Source of the DNA: Olsenella_K sp051878835
Lineage (GTDB): Bacteria > Actinomycetota > Coriobacteriia > Coriobacteriales > Atopobiaceae
Assembly (NCBI GenBank): GCA_051878835.1
Contig: JBJEKW010000091.1
Span: 35,351-99,350, forward strand
Reading direction: 5' to 3'
Length of the DNA: 64,000 bases
A model generated the notes under the pieces. It had not been told where the DNA came from and made no database searches. It was given only the letters and a program-made list of their open reading frames with translations. Made by a program: the position numbers and the translations under genes. Shown in pieces: positions 35,604 through 44,732 of the stretch (position 1 is the stretch's first letter; each line of letters starts with the position of its first letter).

Positions 35604-36425
35604 GTGGTCGCTCAAGTCGAGCGGCTAAGCTTCCTGGTTCCCCTGGTACTGCTGCTGGTAACTCGACAGACTTCGTATAAGCCCTATGTGTACGCGTACT
35701 TTTTCTCCTGCAGCATAGGCTTGATATACTGCATCTATCATGCAGGGGATTTCTTTGCTGCTGGATTGCTGCCCGCAAGGCAAACGGTTCATAACGGTCT
35801 TGGTAGCATCCGAGTTGGTATCAAGCTAACTCTAGCGAATACTGCCAGCACGCTCATTCTGGGTGTTACTCGCTCCATCGTCGACATGGTCTGGGGCATC
35901 TCCGCTTTTGGTCAGCTTTCCTTCTCGATATCCATCGTGAACTTCATCCTGAACTTCATCATGCAGGTCAGCATGGTGCTGTTTCCTGCGTTGCGTCAGG
36001 GGAACGACGAGGAACTGAAGAGCTTCTTTGTGAACTCCCGCGACGCAACTGACTTGCTGCTGCCGGCTTTCTACATTCTGTATTTCCCGGTGGTGTGGAT
36101 TCTGGGCCTGTGGCTGCCTCAGTACTTGGAGAGCTTCCAGTTCTTCGCCTATCTGATTCCGGTATGTGTCTTTGACGGCAAGATGAACGTTATATCTACG
36201 ACCATCTTTAAGGTGAAGCGCAAGGAGACACTGCTGTTGATAATCAACTGTGCAACGGTGGGAATCAGCGCGCTGGGATCGTTTATTGGCGCGTATATGC
36301 TGCAGTCTCCCATTGTTGCCATTGTGTCTGCCGCGGTGGCCATCGTGGTACGTAGCAGCTTCTCGGTTCGCTTAGACACGGGCTTTCCTGGTAGGCGCAA
36401 ATTGCAAACGTATGGATGCTCATGA
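35604..36425 (+). pseudogene. Truncated polysaccharide flippase (Wzx/MATE-like) relic
   Basis: The frame encodes about 260 residues matching the C-terminal half of a polysaccharide flippase: repeated 20-residue hydrophobic segments, a SIRVGIKLTLANTASTLILG helix start and VKRKETLLLIINC near the end. Full-length members have 400-500 residues with 12-14 helices, so the N-terminal half is missing. The frame opens within 25 bases of the preceding stop, without a ribosome site. After VVRSSFSV the sequence becomes polar and family-unlike (from about 36365), suggesting a second frameshift or truncation. An intact flippase of a different sequence starts at 36750. Confidence 0.65.
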
Positions 36426-36749
36426 CGCTCCCCAGAGAAATATCACTTCAACTTACGATTCGACTCTATGTTCCACACCGTGAAATGGACGAGTGTGCGT
36501 TAGATCCTCGAGTACAATTATCGGCGCCCCGAAGTCGAAACTTCCGGGGGGAGTGGGATAATCAGGAATGCTTTTATAGTTTAAATGCTAGACAGTGTAC
36601 GGAGATTGGGCGTGCATGAGCAGTGCTCTATCCATGTAAGACTCGTGGTGCTCTGGTGAATCAATCTAATATTAATTCGCATGTAAAGCATCGAGCTATT
36701 TGCCTGGTAGTGTAAACAGAGCATTCTGTTTACGATGGAGAGCCTGCAG
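36426..36749 (+). other. Gene-free stretch between flippase relic and intact flippase
   Basis: 324 bases of mostly AT-rich DNA with no convincing frame. It contains a hairpin near 36523-36547 (CCCCGAAGT with ACTTCCGGGG) and the palindrome at 36712. It is probably the eroded end of the relic plus the promoter of the next gene. Confidence 0.5.
36712..36733. promoter_or_regulatory. Perfect palindrome just before the flippase start
   Basis: GTAAACAGA (36712-36720) and TCTGTTTAC (36725-36733) are perfect inverted repeats around GCAT, ending 16 bases before the chosen ATG at 36750. It could be an operator or an mRNA hairpin near the ribosome site. Confidence 0.45.
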
Positions 36750-38012
36750 ATGAGTTCGACAACTTCTAACCAGTTAGTACCGAAGCCGCAGAGTGTTCAG
36801 AAGAACATGCTGTTCAATACCGTTGGCAGCCTGATGTACCAGGGGTGCCTGTGGCTGATTACCGTGCTCGTTGTCGTCCTGGCAAAGGGCTACAACGACT
36901 CTGGTGTGCTGTCGTTTGCCATGACCATAGGAAACATGTTCACGGCTGTCGGCACCTTCAACATGCGTACCTACCAGGTGTCCGATGTTCGAAACAAATA
37001 CTCTCAGCAGAACTACGTGGCATTTCGCCTGGTCACCCTGGTCATAGGCGTCGTCATCATGGGTGCGTACTCCATCGTCGTTTCTCCCGACTCGGGCACG
37101 TTGGTGGCGGTATTCGCGTTTCTGCTGTTTAAGATTGACGAGTCATTCGTTGACGTGATGTATGGCGTTGACCAGCGCGGGCAGCGCATGGACTACATTG
37201 GCATCTCGCAGTTTATTCGCGGCGTGCTGGTTATCGTGGCGTTCTGTGCTGGCATGGTCCTGGCCCACAGCCTTGTCGTCGCAATCCTGTTGATGTTCCC
37301 AGTCTGCCTGCTGGTGACGGTGCTCTATGACATTCCGCACGCCCATCGCTTTGGATCGGTAAAGCCACAGATTACGAGCGCCCAGACGAAGGCCTTGCTG
37401 GTGGAGTGCCTTCCCCTGGTGCTCGAGACGCTGTTCTTGGGTATGATCGTGTCGGTGGCAAGACAGTACTTCAGCAACGCCTTTGGTAACGAGCTGCTGG
37501 GGAAGTATGCTGCGGTGGCTACGCCTGCGGTGCTGGTACAGGCTGCGGCACGCTACATGTACGCGCCGGCGCTGGTGCCCCTTTCGGAACGCTGGGAGGA
37601 GGACCCACAGCAGAAGTTTCTGCCCTACTTCAAGAAGACCATCTTCATCATGCTGATCTTCATCGCGGTAATGGTGCCGCTTCTGTCTCTGGCGGGTCCG
37701 TGGGCGCTTTGCCTGGTCTATGGACAGAGCATCGCTCCGTATACGTACCTCTTTACGAACGTACTCATCTGTACGGGGTCGATTGCGCTTCTGTACTACC
37801 TGACTGACGTGCTGGTAGTCTGCCGTGACATCCGTGGGGCGCTGGTGACCTCCGTGGTCTCCTTGGTTGCTAGCCTTGCAACAATGGTTCCTTTGGAGGG
37901 GGCCTTCCAGATGCAGGGCATCAACTATACCGTGATGCTGGCTACGACAGCTGGCATCTTGGTGTCTGCGATCCTGCTGGCTCGCCGAATTCATGTGGTG
38001 AAGCAGGGCTAA
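36750..38012 (+). CDS. Polysaccharide flippase (Wzx/MATE superfamily)
   Basis: A 420-aa membrane protein with about twelve transmembrane segments. It begins with a polar stretch and then NMLFNTVGSLMYQGCLWLITVLVV, the typical first helix of oligosaccharide flippases, and has the RMDYIGISQFIRG segment near residue 150. It probably moves lipid-linked oligosaccharides across the membrane for the surface polymer built by neighbouring transferases. GGAG lies before ATG 36750; ATG 36735 is an alternative five codons upstream. It lies directly after a relic of another flippase, as if it had replaced it. The substrate is unknown. Confidence 0.85.
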   Translation: MSSTTSNQLVPKPQSVQKNMLFNTVGSLMYQGCLWLITVLVVVLAKGYNDSGVLSFAMTIGNMFTAVGTFNMRTYQVSDVRNKYSQQNYVAFRLVTLVIGVVIMGAYSIVVSPDSGTLVAVFAFLLFKIDESFVDVMYGVDQRGQRMDYIGISQFIRGVLVIVAFCAGMVLAHSLVVAILLMFPVCLLVTVLYDIPHAHRFGSVKPQITSAQTKALLVECLPLVLETLFLGMIVSVARQYFSNAFGNELLGKYAAVATPAVLVQAAARYMYAPALVPLSERWEEDPQQKFLPYFKKTIFIMLIFIAVMVPLLSLAGPWALCLVYGQSIAPYTYLFTNVLICTGSIALLYYLTDVLVVCRDIRGALVTSVVSLVASLATMVPLEGAFQMQGINYTVMLATTAGILVSAILLARRIHVVKQG

Positions 38013-38148
38013 CGACCTGCGCTGTTGCACCTCTTGTGCATGGCGAAAGGTGCGTCTTGCGGTGGCTTTTCTGTAGAGCTGCTTGGCGCAGCTGCGTTAG
38101 ACGGTATCTTCAAACGTGATTCTTGGCTTTTCTTTCTAAAGAGGTACT

Positions 38149-40680
38149 TTGCAAAACGATGCTTCCAAGCGCGAGCGCACCGCTCTGCGCATGCCCGAGC
38201 TGCTGGCGCCAGCCGGTGGCCCCGAGCCCTTCAATGCCGCCCTGGCGGCAGGTGCAGACGCCATCTACTGCGGCCTGGGCAACGACTTCAACGCCCGCCG
38301 AGGCGCCCACAACTTTACCGACGAATCCTTCGCTGCGGCGTGCCGTCGTGCGCACCTGGCGGGGGCCCGCGTGTACGTGACCGAGAACGTGGTCATAAAG
38401 ACCGAGGAGATGCCTCGCGCCCTGGAGCTCATCCGTCGCGCCTGGGTGCTGGGCGCCGATGCCTTCATCATCCAGGACTGGGGCCTCATGACCGAGGTGC
38501 TGCGCCGCTGGCCGCAGATAGAGGTGCACGTGTCCACCCAGGCGAACGTCCACGACGCCCGCGCCACGCGCGCCTGCAAGGAGCTGGGCGTGCAGCGGGT
38601 CACCCTGTCGCGCGAGCTCTCGCTGGACGAGATGCGCACCATAGCCCAGGAGGGCGTTGAGCTGGAGGCCTTCGGGCACGGTGCCATCTGCTTCTGCTAC
38701 TCGGGCGTGTGCATGATGAGCTCGCTGGCGGGCGGCCGCTCGGCCAACCGCGGCCTGTGCGCACAGCCGTGCCGTCTGCCCTATGACCTGGTGGACGAGC
38801 AGGGCAAGGCCATCGAGGCGCCCGGTCGTACCAGGCCCCTGTGCCCGAAGGACTACTACAGCTTCGACGACATCGAGGCCCTGGCCCAGGCTGGCGTGGG
38901 CTCGCTGAAGGTGGAGGGGCGCATGAAGGCCCCAGACTACGTGTATGCCGTGATCTCTGCCTACCGCGCTCAGATGGACGACATCGCCGCGGGCCGCACC
39001 CCCACGAAGAGGCAGCTGGCCAGCCGTCGGCAGACCCTGAAGCGCGCGTTCAACCGTGACTTCACGAATGCGTACCTGCACGGTCGCTCCGGCGACGAGA
39101 TGATGAGCTACGACCGCTCGAACAACCGCGGCCAGCTGGTGGGCGAGGTGACGTCCAGCCGCTCGCTGGGCACCACCCGCCACGCGCGCGGCGGCGCAAA
39201 CGGCGGTCGCGTGCGCACGCGCGTCTACTCGAAGGCAGAGGTCACCATCGTGCTGCGCGAGCAGGTGGGTGCGGGCGACCTTTTGGAGGTGCGTCCCATG
39301 GACGACCCCTCCCAGTTCTTGACCACCTACGCGCAGGCGGACGCCCCAGCCGGTGCCACCATCCAGTGCATCACAGCTCGTCCCATGCCCGTGGGCTCCG
39401 TGGTGCGCGTCATCCGTAGCCAGAAGATCATGGACGAGGCGGCCCGCGCGGCAAAGTCCGACATTCCGCGCAAGCGTCGCGTGAACGTGCAGGTGGAGGC
39501 CCTGCAGGGCAACTCCTTCAGCGTCAGGCTGGAGACCGTGGACGGGAGGTACTCCGCCGAGGCCACCGGGTTCGTGGTGGAGCCTGCTCGCACCAAGGCC
39601 GTGACCTACGACGACCTGGTGGAGCATGTGGGGCGCATGGGCTCCTCGGTGTTCGAGCCGGTGTCGTTCGATGTGGCGCTGGACGACGGCTGCGGCATGA
39701 GCTTCTCGGCCGTGCACAAGGTGCGCGCGGAGGCATGCCGTCGCCTGGAGGAGGCAATTTTGGCACCGTACCAGGACCGCGGCCAGCGGCTGGATGCCGT
39801 GCCCGACCAGTACCAGATACAGGCGGACCTGCGCGAGGTGCGCGACCAGTCTGGCGTGCGCCGTGCGGGCTGGGTCACGATGCCCGAGCCCGAGGTATGC
39901 GCGTTGGTGACGACGCCTGAGTGCGCGCAGGCCGCCCTGGACGCCGGCGCCGCGCGTCTGTATGCCACGAGCGATGCCCTGGAGCAGGGCAGCTGGCCCG
40001 AGGGTGTGGTGCCCGTGCTGGACGAGGTCAGTCGTGAGGCCGACCTTCCGCGCCTGGACCCCTGGGTGCGCGCAGGACAGCCGGTCGCGGTGGGTAACGT
40101 GTCCCAGCTGGTGCTGGCTCGGCAGCTGGGTGCCGATGCCGAGATTCGCACCTGCATCCCTGTGCACAACGAGTCCTGCCTGGTGGCTCTGGAGGCCGCC
40201 GGCGCCAAGGGCGTGTGGCTGAGCCCCGAGCTGACGCTGGACGAGTCGCTGGACCTGGCCAGGCGCACCTCCGTGCCCCTGGGCATGATGGTCAGCGGCA
40301 GGCCCCGCGCTATGACCTCGGAGCACTGCGTGCTTCAGGCAATCAACGCGTGTATCCACGACTGCCCCAACTGCAAGCTGCGTCAGCGCAGGCTGTCGCT
40401 GCGGGACCGCGATGGTGCCCTGCTGCCCGTGAGGACCGACGTGCACGGTCGTTCCAGGATCTACGCCTCGCACCCCCTGGATGCCACGCCGCAGATAGGG
40501 GACATGCTGGTGGCGGGCATCTCGCGCTTTGCGGCGGACGCCACGCTGCTGAGCCCACAGGAGACCGCCTTCGCTGTCCAGCGCATCGTGCGTGCCGTCG
40601 AGGCCGCCCGCCAGGGCAAGAAGCCCGCGGCCAGACTGCAGGGCTGCACGTCGGGGCACCTGTTCTCGCCCATAGGGTAG
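38149..40680 (+). CDS. U32 family peptidase / RlhA-like protein
   Basis: An 843-aa member of peptidase family U32. Residues about 15-290 form the conserved TIM-barrel-like region: MPELLAPAGGPEPFNAALAA, then HGAICFCYSGVCMMSS and RGLCAQPCR near 180-205, whose Cys residues probably bind an iron-sulfur cluster, and SLKVEGRMK near 260. The second half fits the DUF3656-type C-terminal region of large members such as RlhA, which hydroxylates C2501 of 23S rRNA; a rRNA-modifying role is therefore as likely as proteolysis. The TTG at 38149 follows AGAGG by a few bases; the ATG at 38191 lacks a ribosome site. Its GC-rich codon use contrasts with the glycan genes around it. Confidence 0.85.
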   Translation: MQNDASKRERTALRMPELLAPAGGPEPFNAALAAGADAIYCGLGNDFNARRGAHNFTDESFAAACRRAHLAGARVYVTENVVIKTEEMPRALELIRRAWVLGADAFIIQDWGLMTEVLRRWPQIEVHVSTQANVHDARATRACKELGVQRVTLSRELSLDEMRTIAQEGVELEAFGHGAICFCYSGVCMMSSLAGGRSANRGLCAQPCRLPYDLVDEQGKAIEAPGRTRPLCPKDYYSFDDIEALAQAGVGSLKVEGRMKAPDYVYAVISAYRAQMDDIAAGRTPTKRQLASRRQTLKRAFNRDFTNAYLHGRSGDEMMSYDRSNNRGQLVGEVTSSRSLGTTRHARGGANGGRVRTRVYSKAEVTIVLREQVGAGDLLEVRPMDDPSQFLTTYAQADAPAGATIQCITARPMPVGSVVRVIRSQKIMDEAARAAKSDIPRKRRVNVQVEALQGNSFSVRLETVDGRYSAEATGFVVEPARTKAVTYDDLVEHVGRMGSSVFEPVSFDVALDDGCGMSFSAVHKVRAEACRRLEEAILAPYQDRGQRLDAVPDQYQIQADLREVRDQSGVRRAGWVTMPEPEVCALVTTPECAQAALDAGAARLYATSDALEQGSWPEGVVPVLDEVSREADLPRLDPWVRAGQPVAVGNVSQLVLARQLGADAEIRTCIPVHNESCLVALEAAGAKGVWLSPELTLDESLDLARRTSVPLGMMVSGRPRAMTSEHCVLQAINACIHDCPNCKLRQRRLSLRDRDGALLPVRTDVHGRSRIYASHPLDATPQIGDMLVAGISRFAADATLLSPQETAFAVQRIVRAVEAARQGKKPAARLQGCTSGHLFSPIG

Positions 40681-40828
40681 GGTTCATAAATGCTATGTGT
40701 GGAATGCCATATTGAGTGGCATCCGAGCGAAATCCTACCCGCAAGGTGGGGTAGCATAGCGTAGTACACAAACGGACGCATTCCAGCGTCGGACATAGGG
40801 CGCTGCTGCGCCAGGGAGAGGTTGCACT

Positions 40829-41155
40829 ATGGCAGAGGAAGATCAGAAGAACGTCGCACAGACCGCGACTCCGCAGGGCGAGGCAAAGCCTGAGGCGGAC
40901 CAGAAGTCCGAGGAGACCCCGAAGGTCAATCGCGAACTCCTGGAGGCCACCATCAACGTCATCCGTCAGAGCCTGCAGGCCGACGGCGGCGACCTGGTGC
41001 TGGTGGACTGCGACGACAAGGGCGTCGTCACGCTGGAGATGCAGGGCGCCTGCGCTGGCTGCCCGCTGTCGACCTACGACATGAGCGAGGGCATCGAGCG
41101 CATCCTGAAGGAGCACGTGCCCGGCGTCACCCGCGTCCAGCCTGCGGTGTTCTAA
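40829..41155 (+). CDS. NifU-like iron-sulfur cluster scaffold protein
   Basis: A 108-aa cytoplasmic protein. A charged, disordered N-terminus of about 35 residues precedes a NifU C-terminal-type domain (PF01106-like) with the cluster-binding motif CAGC, Cys75 and Cys78, in GACAGCPLS, and the conserved RQSLQADGGDLVLV start. It would assemble or carry [4Fe-4S] clusters, relevant in an anaerobe with many Fe-S enzymes such as the dehydratase cluster at 56-60 kb. GAGAGG precedes the ATG. It stands alone and ends in a terminator. Confidence 0.9.
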   Translation: MAEEDQKNVAQTATPQGEAKPEADQKSEETPKVNRELLEATINVIRQSLQADGGDLVLVDCDDKGVVTLEMQGACAGCPLSTYDMSEGIERILKEHVPGVTRVQPAVF

Positions 41156-41191
41156 TTTCTACATATGCAATTACGCCATCGATAGATGCAG

Positions 41192-41228
41192 GCCCCATCC
41201 GCTTCAGCGCTGGATGGGGCTCTTTTTC
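41192..41228 (+). terminator. Terminator after the NifU-like gene
   Basis: GCCCCATCC (41192-41200) pairs with 41212-41220, followed by TCTTTTT. Confidence 0.85.
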
Positions 41229-41360
41229 ATGGTTCTTGTATCGAAGAAGCTGCCGCACCTATAGCTTACTTGGACATTCGCGCTATCCTTGAAAAGTATT
41301 TTTAGCGCTTGAAGGGGTTTCGCACAACTATTTATAAACCTGCCAGCTTCTTGCATATCC

Positions 41361-43097
41361 ATGCAAAGGCGAGGACTTTCGAATGGGGTAGCGGTGGCAG
41401 CACTGGGTGTACAAAGCTCAAACGACAGCATTGGCGCGAAGCCAGCGCATCTCTCAAAAGTAACCACGGCGTCGAGAATCAAAAGGCAGTTGTCGCCAAC
41501 GGCCCTCGCATTGCTGATTGTCATGGCACAACTTCTGGTGATGTTCCTCTTTGCCTGCGCAAAGCAGGGATTCTTCGTCGATGAGCTTTGGTCTTATGGT
41601 CTTGCAAACAGCCTGTATTTCCCACACCTATTTGGGAACCATGCCATGGACAATGCATGGCTTACTCCCCAGACGCTGCACAGCTATTTGGAAGTCGACC
41701 CGGGCGAACAGTTTCGATTCGACTCCGTCGTCTACAACATGTCCAATGACGCGCATCCACCGCTGTTTTTCCTGGTGCTCCACTTTATCAGCTCTTTGTT
41801 CCCCGGTACGTTCAGCAAGTGGTACGGCATTGTCCCGAACATGGTGTATTTCGCCATATCCGCATTCTTGCTCTACAGGATTGCATCAAAGATGCTGGGC
41901 AGTGGTTATAAGGCACTGCTTCCGCTGTTGTGGTGGGGTTTCTGCCCCGGCACGATTTCGCTAGTCATCTTTATCCGCATGTACATGATGGCCAGCATGT
42001 TTGTTCTTCTGATCCTTAACATTCACTACGACATTCTGGTTGAGTCGGACACTAGGCCAGCAAAGCTGGTTGAGCTGGTCTGTGTGTGCTTTCTTGCCTT
42101 TATGTGCCACTACTTCATGTATTTGCTCGCGTTCTTCCTAGGCGTCGTTTCCTGTCTGTATCTGTTGTGCCACAGGCGTTGGAAGGCCTTTGCTCTCTAT
42201 GCAGGTGCGATGGTTCTGGGCGTTCTTCTGGCGTTCGCAGCCTTCCCTGCTACTATCCATAACCTGCTCGGAAATGGCTATTCTCAGCAGGGCACGGCAA
42301 AGCATTCGATGTCGGACATCATTGGGAGGCTCATAGGTTTTTACTCTGCTACTGACTCTGACCTCTTTGCGGGCGTGAATATTGCCCAAACGATAGTTCT
42401 CGCGCTAACCATGGTGGGGACCATCGGGTATCTGGTCGCAAACCGAGGGCAGTCCAAAAAGATGTCCAGGGGGTGGTTCGTCCTTTGCCTGATTGCGGCA
42501 TCGATGCTTTTCTTTGCGCTGGTGTCTGTAGTTGCGCCCTGGTTCAGCTCGCGATACGTGTGCTTCATATACCCGCTGACAATCGTTTCTGCTAGCTGGG
42601 CGATTGATGTGGAGATCAAATTTACCTGCGGCAACAGGCAGACCATACGCACAGCTGCCTACGTTGTGCTTGGCATTGTTACCGTTGCTGGGTCGGTCAT
42701 TTCGTATCCTTCATGCGTCGAATACATATATCCCGAGGAGTCTGCCAACCTGCAAGTGATGGCGGAGAACCATGACTCCGAATCCCTTCTGATTAGCAGC
42801 AATTTTTACAAGGTAGTGGTGAAGGCCTTGGAGATTGAGCAAATCAAAGGCATATGGGCGACGACGGCCAATCCTGATGCTCTTTCCAATGCCGTCAGCC
42901 AGATAGATCCCTCCGACGACAGTTTCATTGCCTACGTGGATCCGGGTGGGAATGGTGGGGAGTCTGCCGAGCAGGTATTGGACCAGGCAATCGCGGGGAC
43001 GCGATTTGACGGCTATAGGTTGCTTCCTGGCTACACCTCATCTCCAAATGACGGCACAAATCTGGTGGCTTACGAAATCTATGATGACGCGGCTTAG
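41361..43097 (+). CDS. GT39/ArnT-like membrane glycosyltransferase
   Basis: A 578-aa membrane protein with roughly ten to eleven hydrophobic segments. After the first helix comes GFFVDELWSYGLAN, where Asp-Glu matches the catalytic DE of GT-C enzymes, and then DAHPPLFFLVLHFISS, a motif of ArnT/PMT-type transferases. It probably uses a polyprenyl-phosphate sugar to glycosylate a lipid, polymer or protein outside the membrane. The start is uncertain: ATG 41361 has no clear ribosome site, and a GTG a few codons downstream is possible. The GtrA- and GtrB-like genes that follow closely would supply and flip the donor. GC is lower than in housekeeping genes. Confidence 0.78.
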   Translation: MQRRGLSNGVAVAALGVQSSNDSIGAKPAHLSKVTTASRIKRQLSPTALALLIVMAQLLVMFLFACAKQGFFVDELWSYGLANSLYFPHLFGNHAMDNAWLTPQTLHSYLEVDPGEQFRFDSVVYNMSNDAHPPLFFLVLHFISSLFPGTFSKWYGIVPNMVYFAISAFLLYRIASKMLGSGYKALLPLLWWGFCPGTISLVIFIRMYMMASMFVLLILNIHYDILVESDTRPAKLVELVCVCFLAFMCHYFMYLLAFFLGVVSCLYLLCHRRWKAFALYAGAMVLGVLLAFAAFPATIHNLLGNGYSQQGTAKHSMSDIIGRLIGFYSATDSDLFAGVNIAQTIVLALTMVGTIGYLVANRGQSKKMSRGWFVLCLIAASMLFFALVSVVAPWFSSRYVCFIYPLTIVSASWAIDVEIKFTCGNRQTIRTAAYVVLGIVTVAGSVISYPSCVEYIYPEESANLQVMAENHDSESLLISSNFYKVVVKALEIEQIKGIWATTANPDALSNAVSQIDPSDDSFIAYVDPGGNGGESAEQVLDQAIAGTRFDGYRLLPGYTSSPNDGTNLVAYEIYDDAA

Positions 43098-43158
43098 CGC
43101 GAGAACGTCCTAGAGGTCATTTTGTTCGAGCTGACCCGAAGAAGCGAATTGGGGATTA

Positions 43159-43683
43159 ATGAATCAGGACTATTCAGAGAGTTCAACTACGACAGAAAGC
43201 TCAGACTCAGAGAGCGGATGCGGGCAGAAGATGCCGGCGTCTGAAAATGAAGCGCATGGGTTTGCGGGTTTGCTGCTCAGGCTTAACGAGCGATTTGGCC
43301 AGGTGTTCAAGTTTGGCATCGTAGGCGTATCCAATACGATAATTTCTTACGTGGTGTACGCGGTGCTCGTGTTCTTTGGCATGCACTACCTCGTTGCCAA
43401 CGTAATTGCCTACTTTGCCGGTGTTGTGAACTCTTTTATCTGGAACAGTAAGTTCGTGTTCAAGGCAGAAGACGATCCAAACAGGAATCCTGCGAAAGTG
43501 TTCGTGAAGACGCTTGCTGCAAGCGCTTTCACTGGTCTCGTAATTAACAACCTCTTGCTGATCCTATGGGTTAACGTTTTGAACCTGAGCGAGTACATCG
43601 GGCCGATTTTGAACCTAGCGGTAACCTTCCCGCTGAACTATGTATTGAACAAATACTGGGCTTATAAAAAAGAGGAGAAGTAA
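43159..43683 (+). CDS. GtrA-family membrane protein
   Basis: A 174-aa protein with a polar Ser/Glu-rich N-terminus of about 40 residues and four transmembrane segments (about 52-72, 78-98, 115-135 and 145-162). It carries the GtrA features FGIVGVSNTIISYVVYAVLV and NSFIWNSKFVF. GtrA proteins are thought to flip polyprenyl-phosphate sugars made by a GtrB-type enzyme. GGGGATTA precedes the ATG. The GtrB-like gene begins two bases after its stop, and the GT39-like gene lies 61 bases upstream, so the three form a donor-synthesis, flipping and transfer set. Confidence 0.9.
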   Translation: MNQDYSESSTTTESSDSESGCGQKMPASENEAHGFAGLLLRLNERFGQVFKFGIVGVSNTIISYVVYAVLVFFGMHYLVANVIAYFAGVVNSFIWNSKFVFKAEDDPNRNPAKVFVKTLAASAFTGLVINNLLLILWVNVLNLSEYIGPILNLAVTFPLNYVLNKYWAYKKEEK

Positions 43684-43685
43684 GC

Positions 43686-44708
43686 ATGAAGGACGAACTG
43701 AGCCACAAGCCTTCCATGCCTCTGTTTTGTCTTGTGATTCCTTGCTATAACGAAGAAGAGGTTCTGCACGAAACCGCTCGTCGGCTTCGCAAGAAGTTCG
43801 ATCAGCTAATCTCGGAGCAACTGGTTAGTCCCCAGAGTAGGGTCCTCTTTGTGGATGATGGGTCTCGCGATAAAACGTGGCAGATCATCTCGGAGCTACA
43901 TGCCAAGGACGACTTGTACTCGGGACTGAAGCTCTCCAGAAACGAGGGGCACCAGTCTGCGCTGCTGAGCGGATTGCTCTATGCAGGACAGTTTGCTGAC
44001 GCGATTGGCTCGATGGACGCCGACCTGCAGGACGACATCAACGTGCTCGACCAGATGCTGCAGAAGATAGCCGATGGATACGATGTTGTGTATGGCGTGC
44101 GCAACAATCGAGATACGGATACAGGGTTCAAGCGGTGGACTGCGCAGACCTTCTATAAGTTCCAAAAGTCGATGGGTGTCGATACCGTTTACAACCACGC
44201 CGACTATCGTGTGATCACGAAACGCGTCGTGAAGGCGCTCTCTGAGTACAAAGAGGTGAACCTGTTCCTTCGCGGGATTATTCCCCTAATTGGATACAAG
44301 TCCTGCTGCGTGTATTACTCGCGCGGCGAAAGGTTTGCTGGCGAGTCCAAGTACAACCTGAAGAAAATGGTTTCCTTTGCCATTGACGGGATTACGTCTT
44401 TCTCGATAAAGCCGATAAAGATCATAGCTGGCTGCGGATTCGTCATTTTTCTCATTAGCTTGGTTGCACTCATATACCTGTTGGTTGGCCACGCAATTGG
44501 GAACGTACAAATTGGCTGGACTAGCACTATGGTCTCCATTTGGCTGCTGGGTGGTCTGCAGCTCTTTGGCATCGGAGTCGTGGGAGAGTATGTCGGCAAA
44601 GCATACCTTGAGACCAAGGGACGCCCACGCTACTTCATCGACCAAGTGCTCATGACTCCTCCGACAAGCGCTATGGACGGGGAGAACGCCTGCCCTCGCA
44701 ACCAGTAG
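43686..44708 (+). CDS. GtrB-like polyprenyl-phosphate glycosyltransferase
   Basis: A 340-aa GT2 enzyme: cytoplasmic GT-A domain (FCLVIPCYNEEEVL, FVDDGSRDKT near 60, SMDADLQDD near 115), then two transmembrane helices (about 240-262 and 275-297), the layout of GtrB and related enzymes that join a nucleotide sugar to undecaprenyl phosphate. RGEAFAGESKY-type residues (RGERFAGESKYNLKKM) near 218 match the family's conserved membrane-proximal loop. GAGGAG lies before the ATG and the gene is separated from gtrA-like by two bases. The sugar is unknown. Confidence 0.92.
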   Translation: MKDELSHKPSMPLFCLVIPCYNEEEVLHETARRLRKKFDQLISEQLVSPQSRVLFVDDGSRDKTWQIISELHAKDDLYSGLKLSRNEGHQSALLSGLLYAGQFADAIGSMDADLQDDINVLDQMLQKIADGYDVVYGVRNNRDTDTGFKRWTAQTFYKFQKSMGVDTVYNHADYRVITKRVVKALSEYKEVNLFLRGIIPLIGYKSCCVYYSRGERFAGESKYNLKKMVSFAIDGITSFSIKPIKIIAGCGFVIFLISLVALIYLLVGHAIGNVQIGWTSTMVSIWLLGGLQLFGIGVVGEYVGKAYLETKGRPRYFIDQVLMTPPTSAMDGENACPRNQ

Positions 44709-44732
44709 CAACAATCGCAGAAGGGGACAAGC

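Noticed and set aside
38110..40659. 849-codon open frame opposite the U32 gene
   Set aside because: His/Ala/Arg-rich shadow translation with no recognisable domain; the plus strand holds a full U32 protein.
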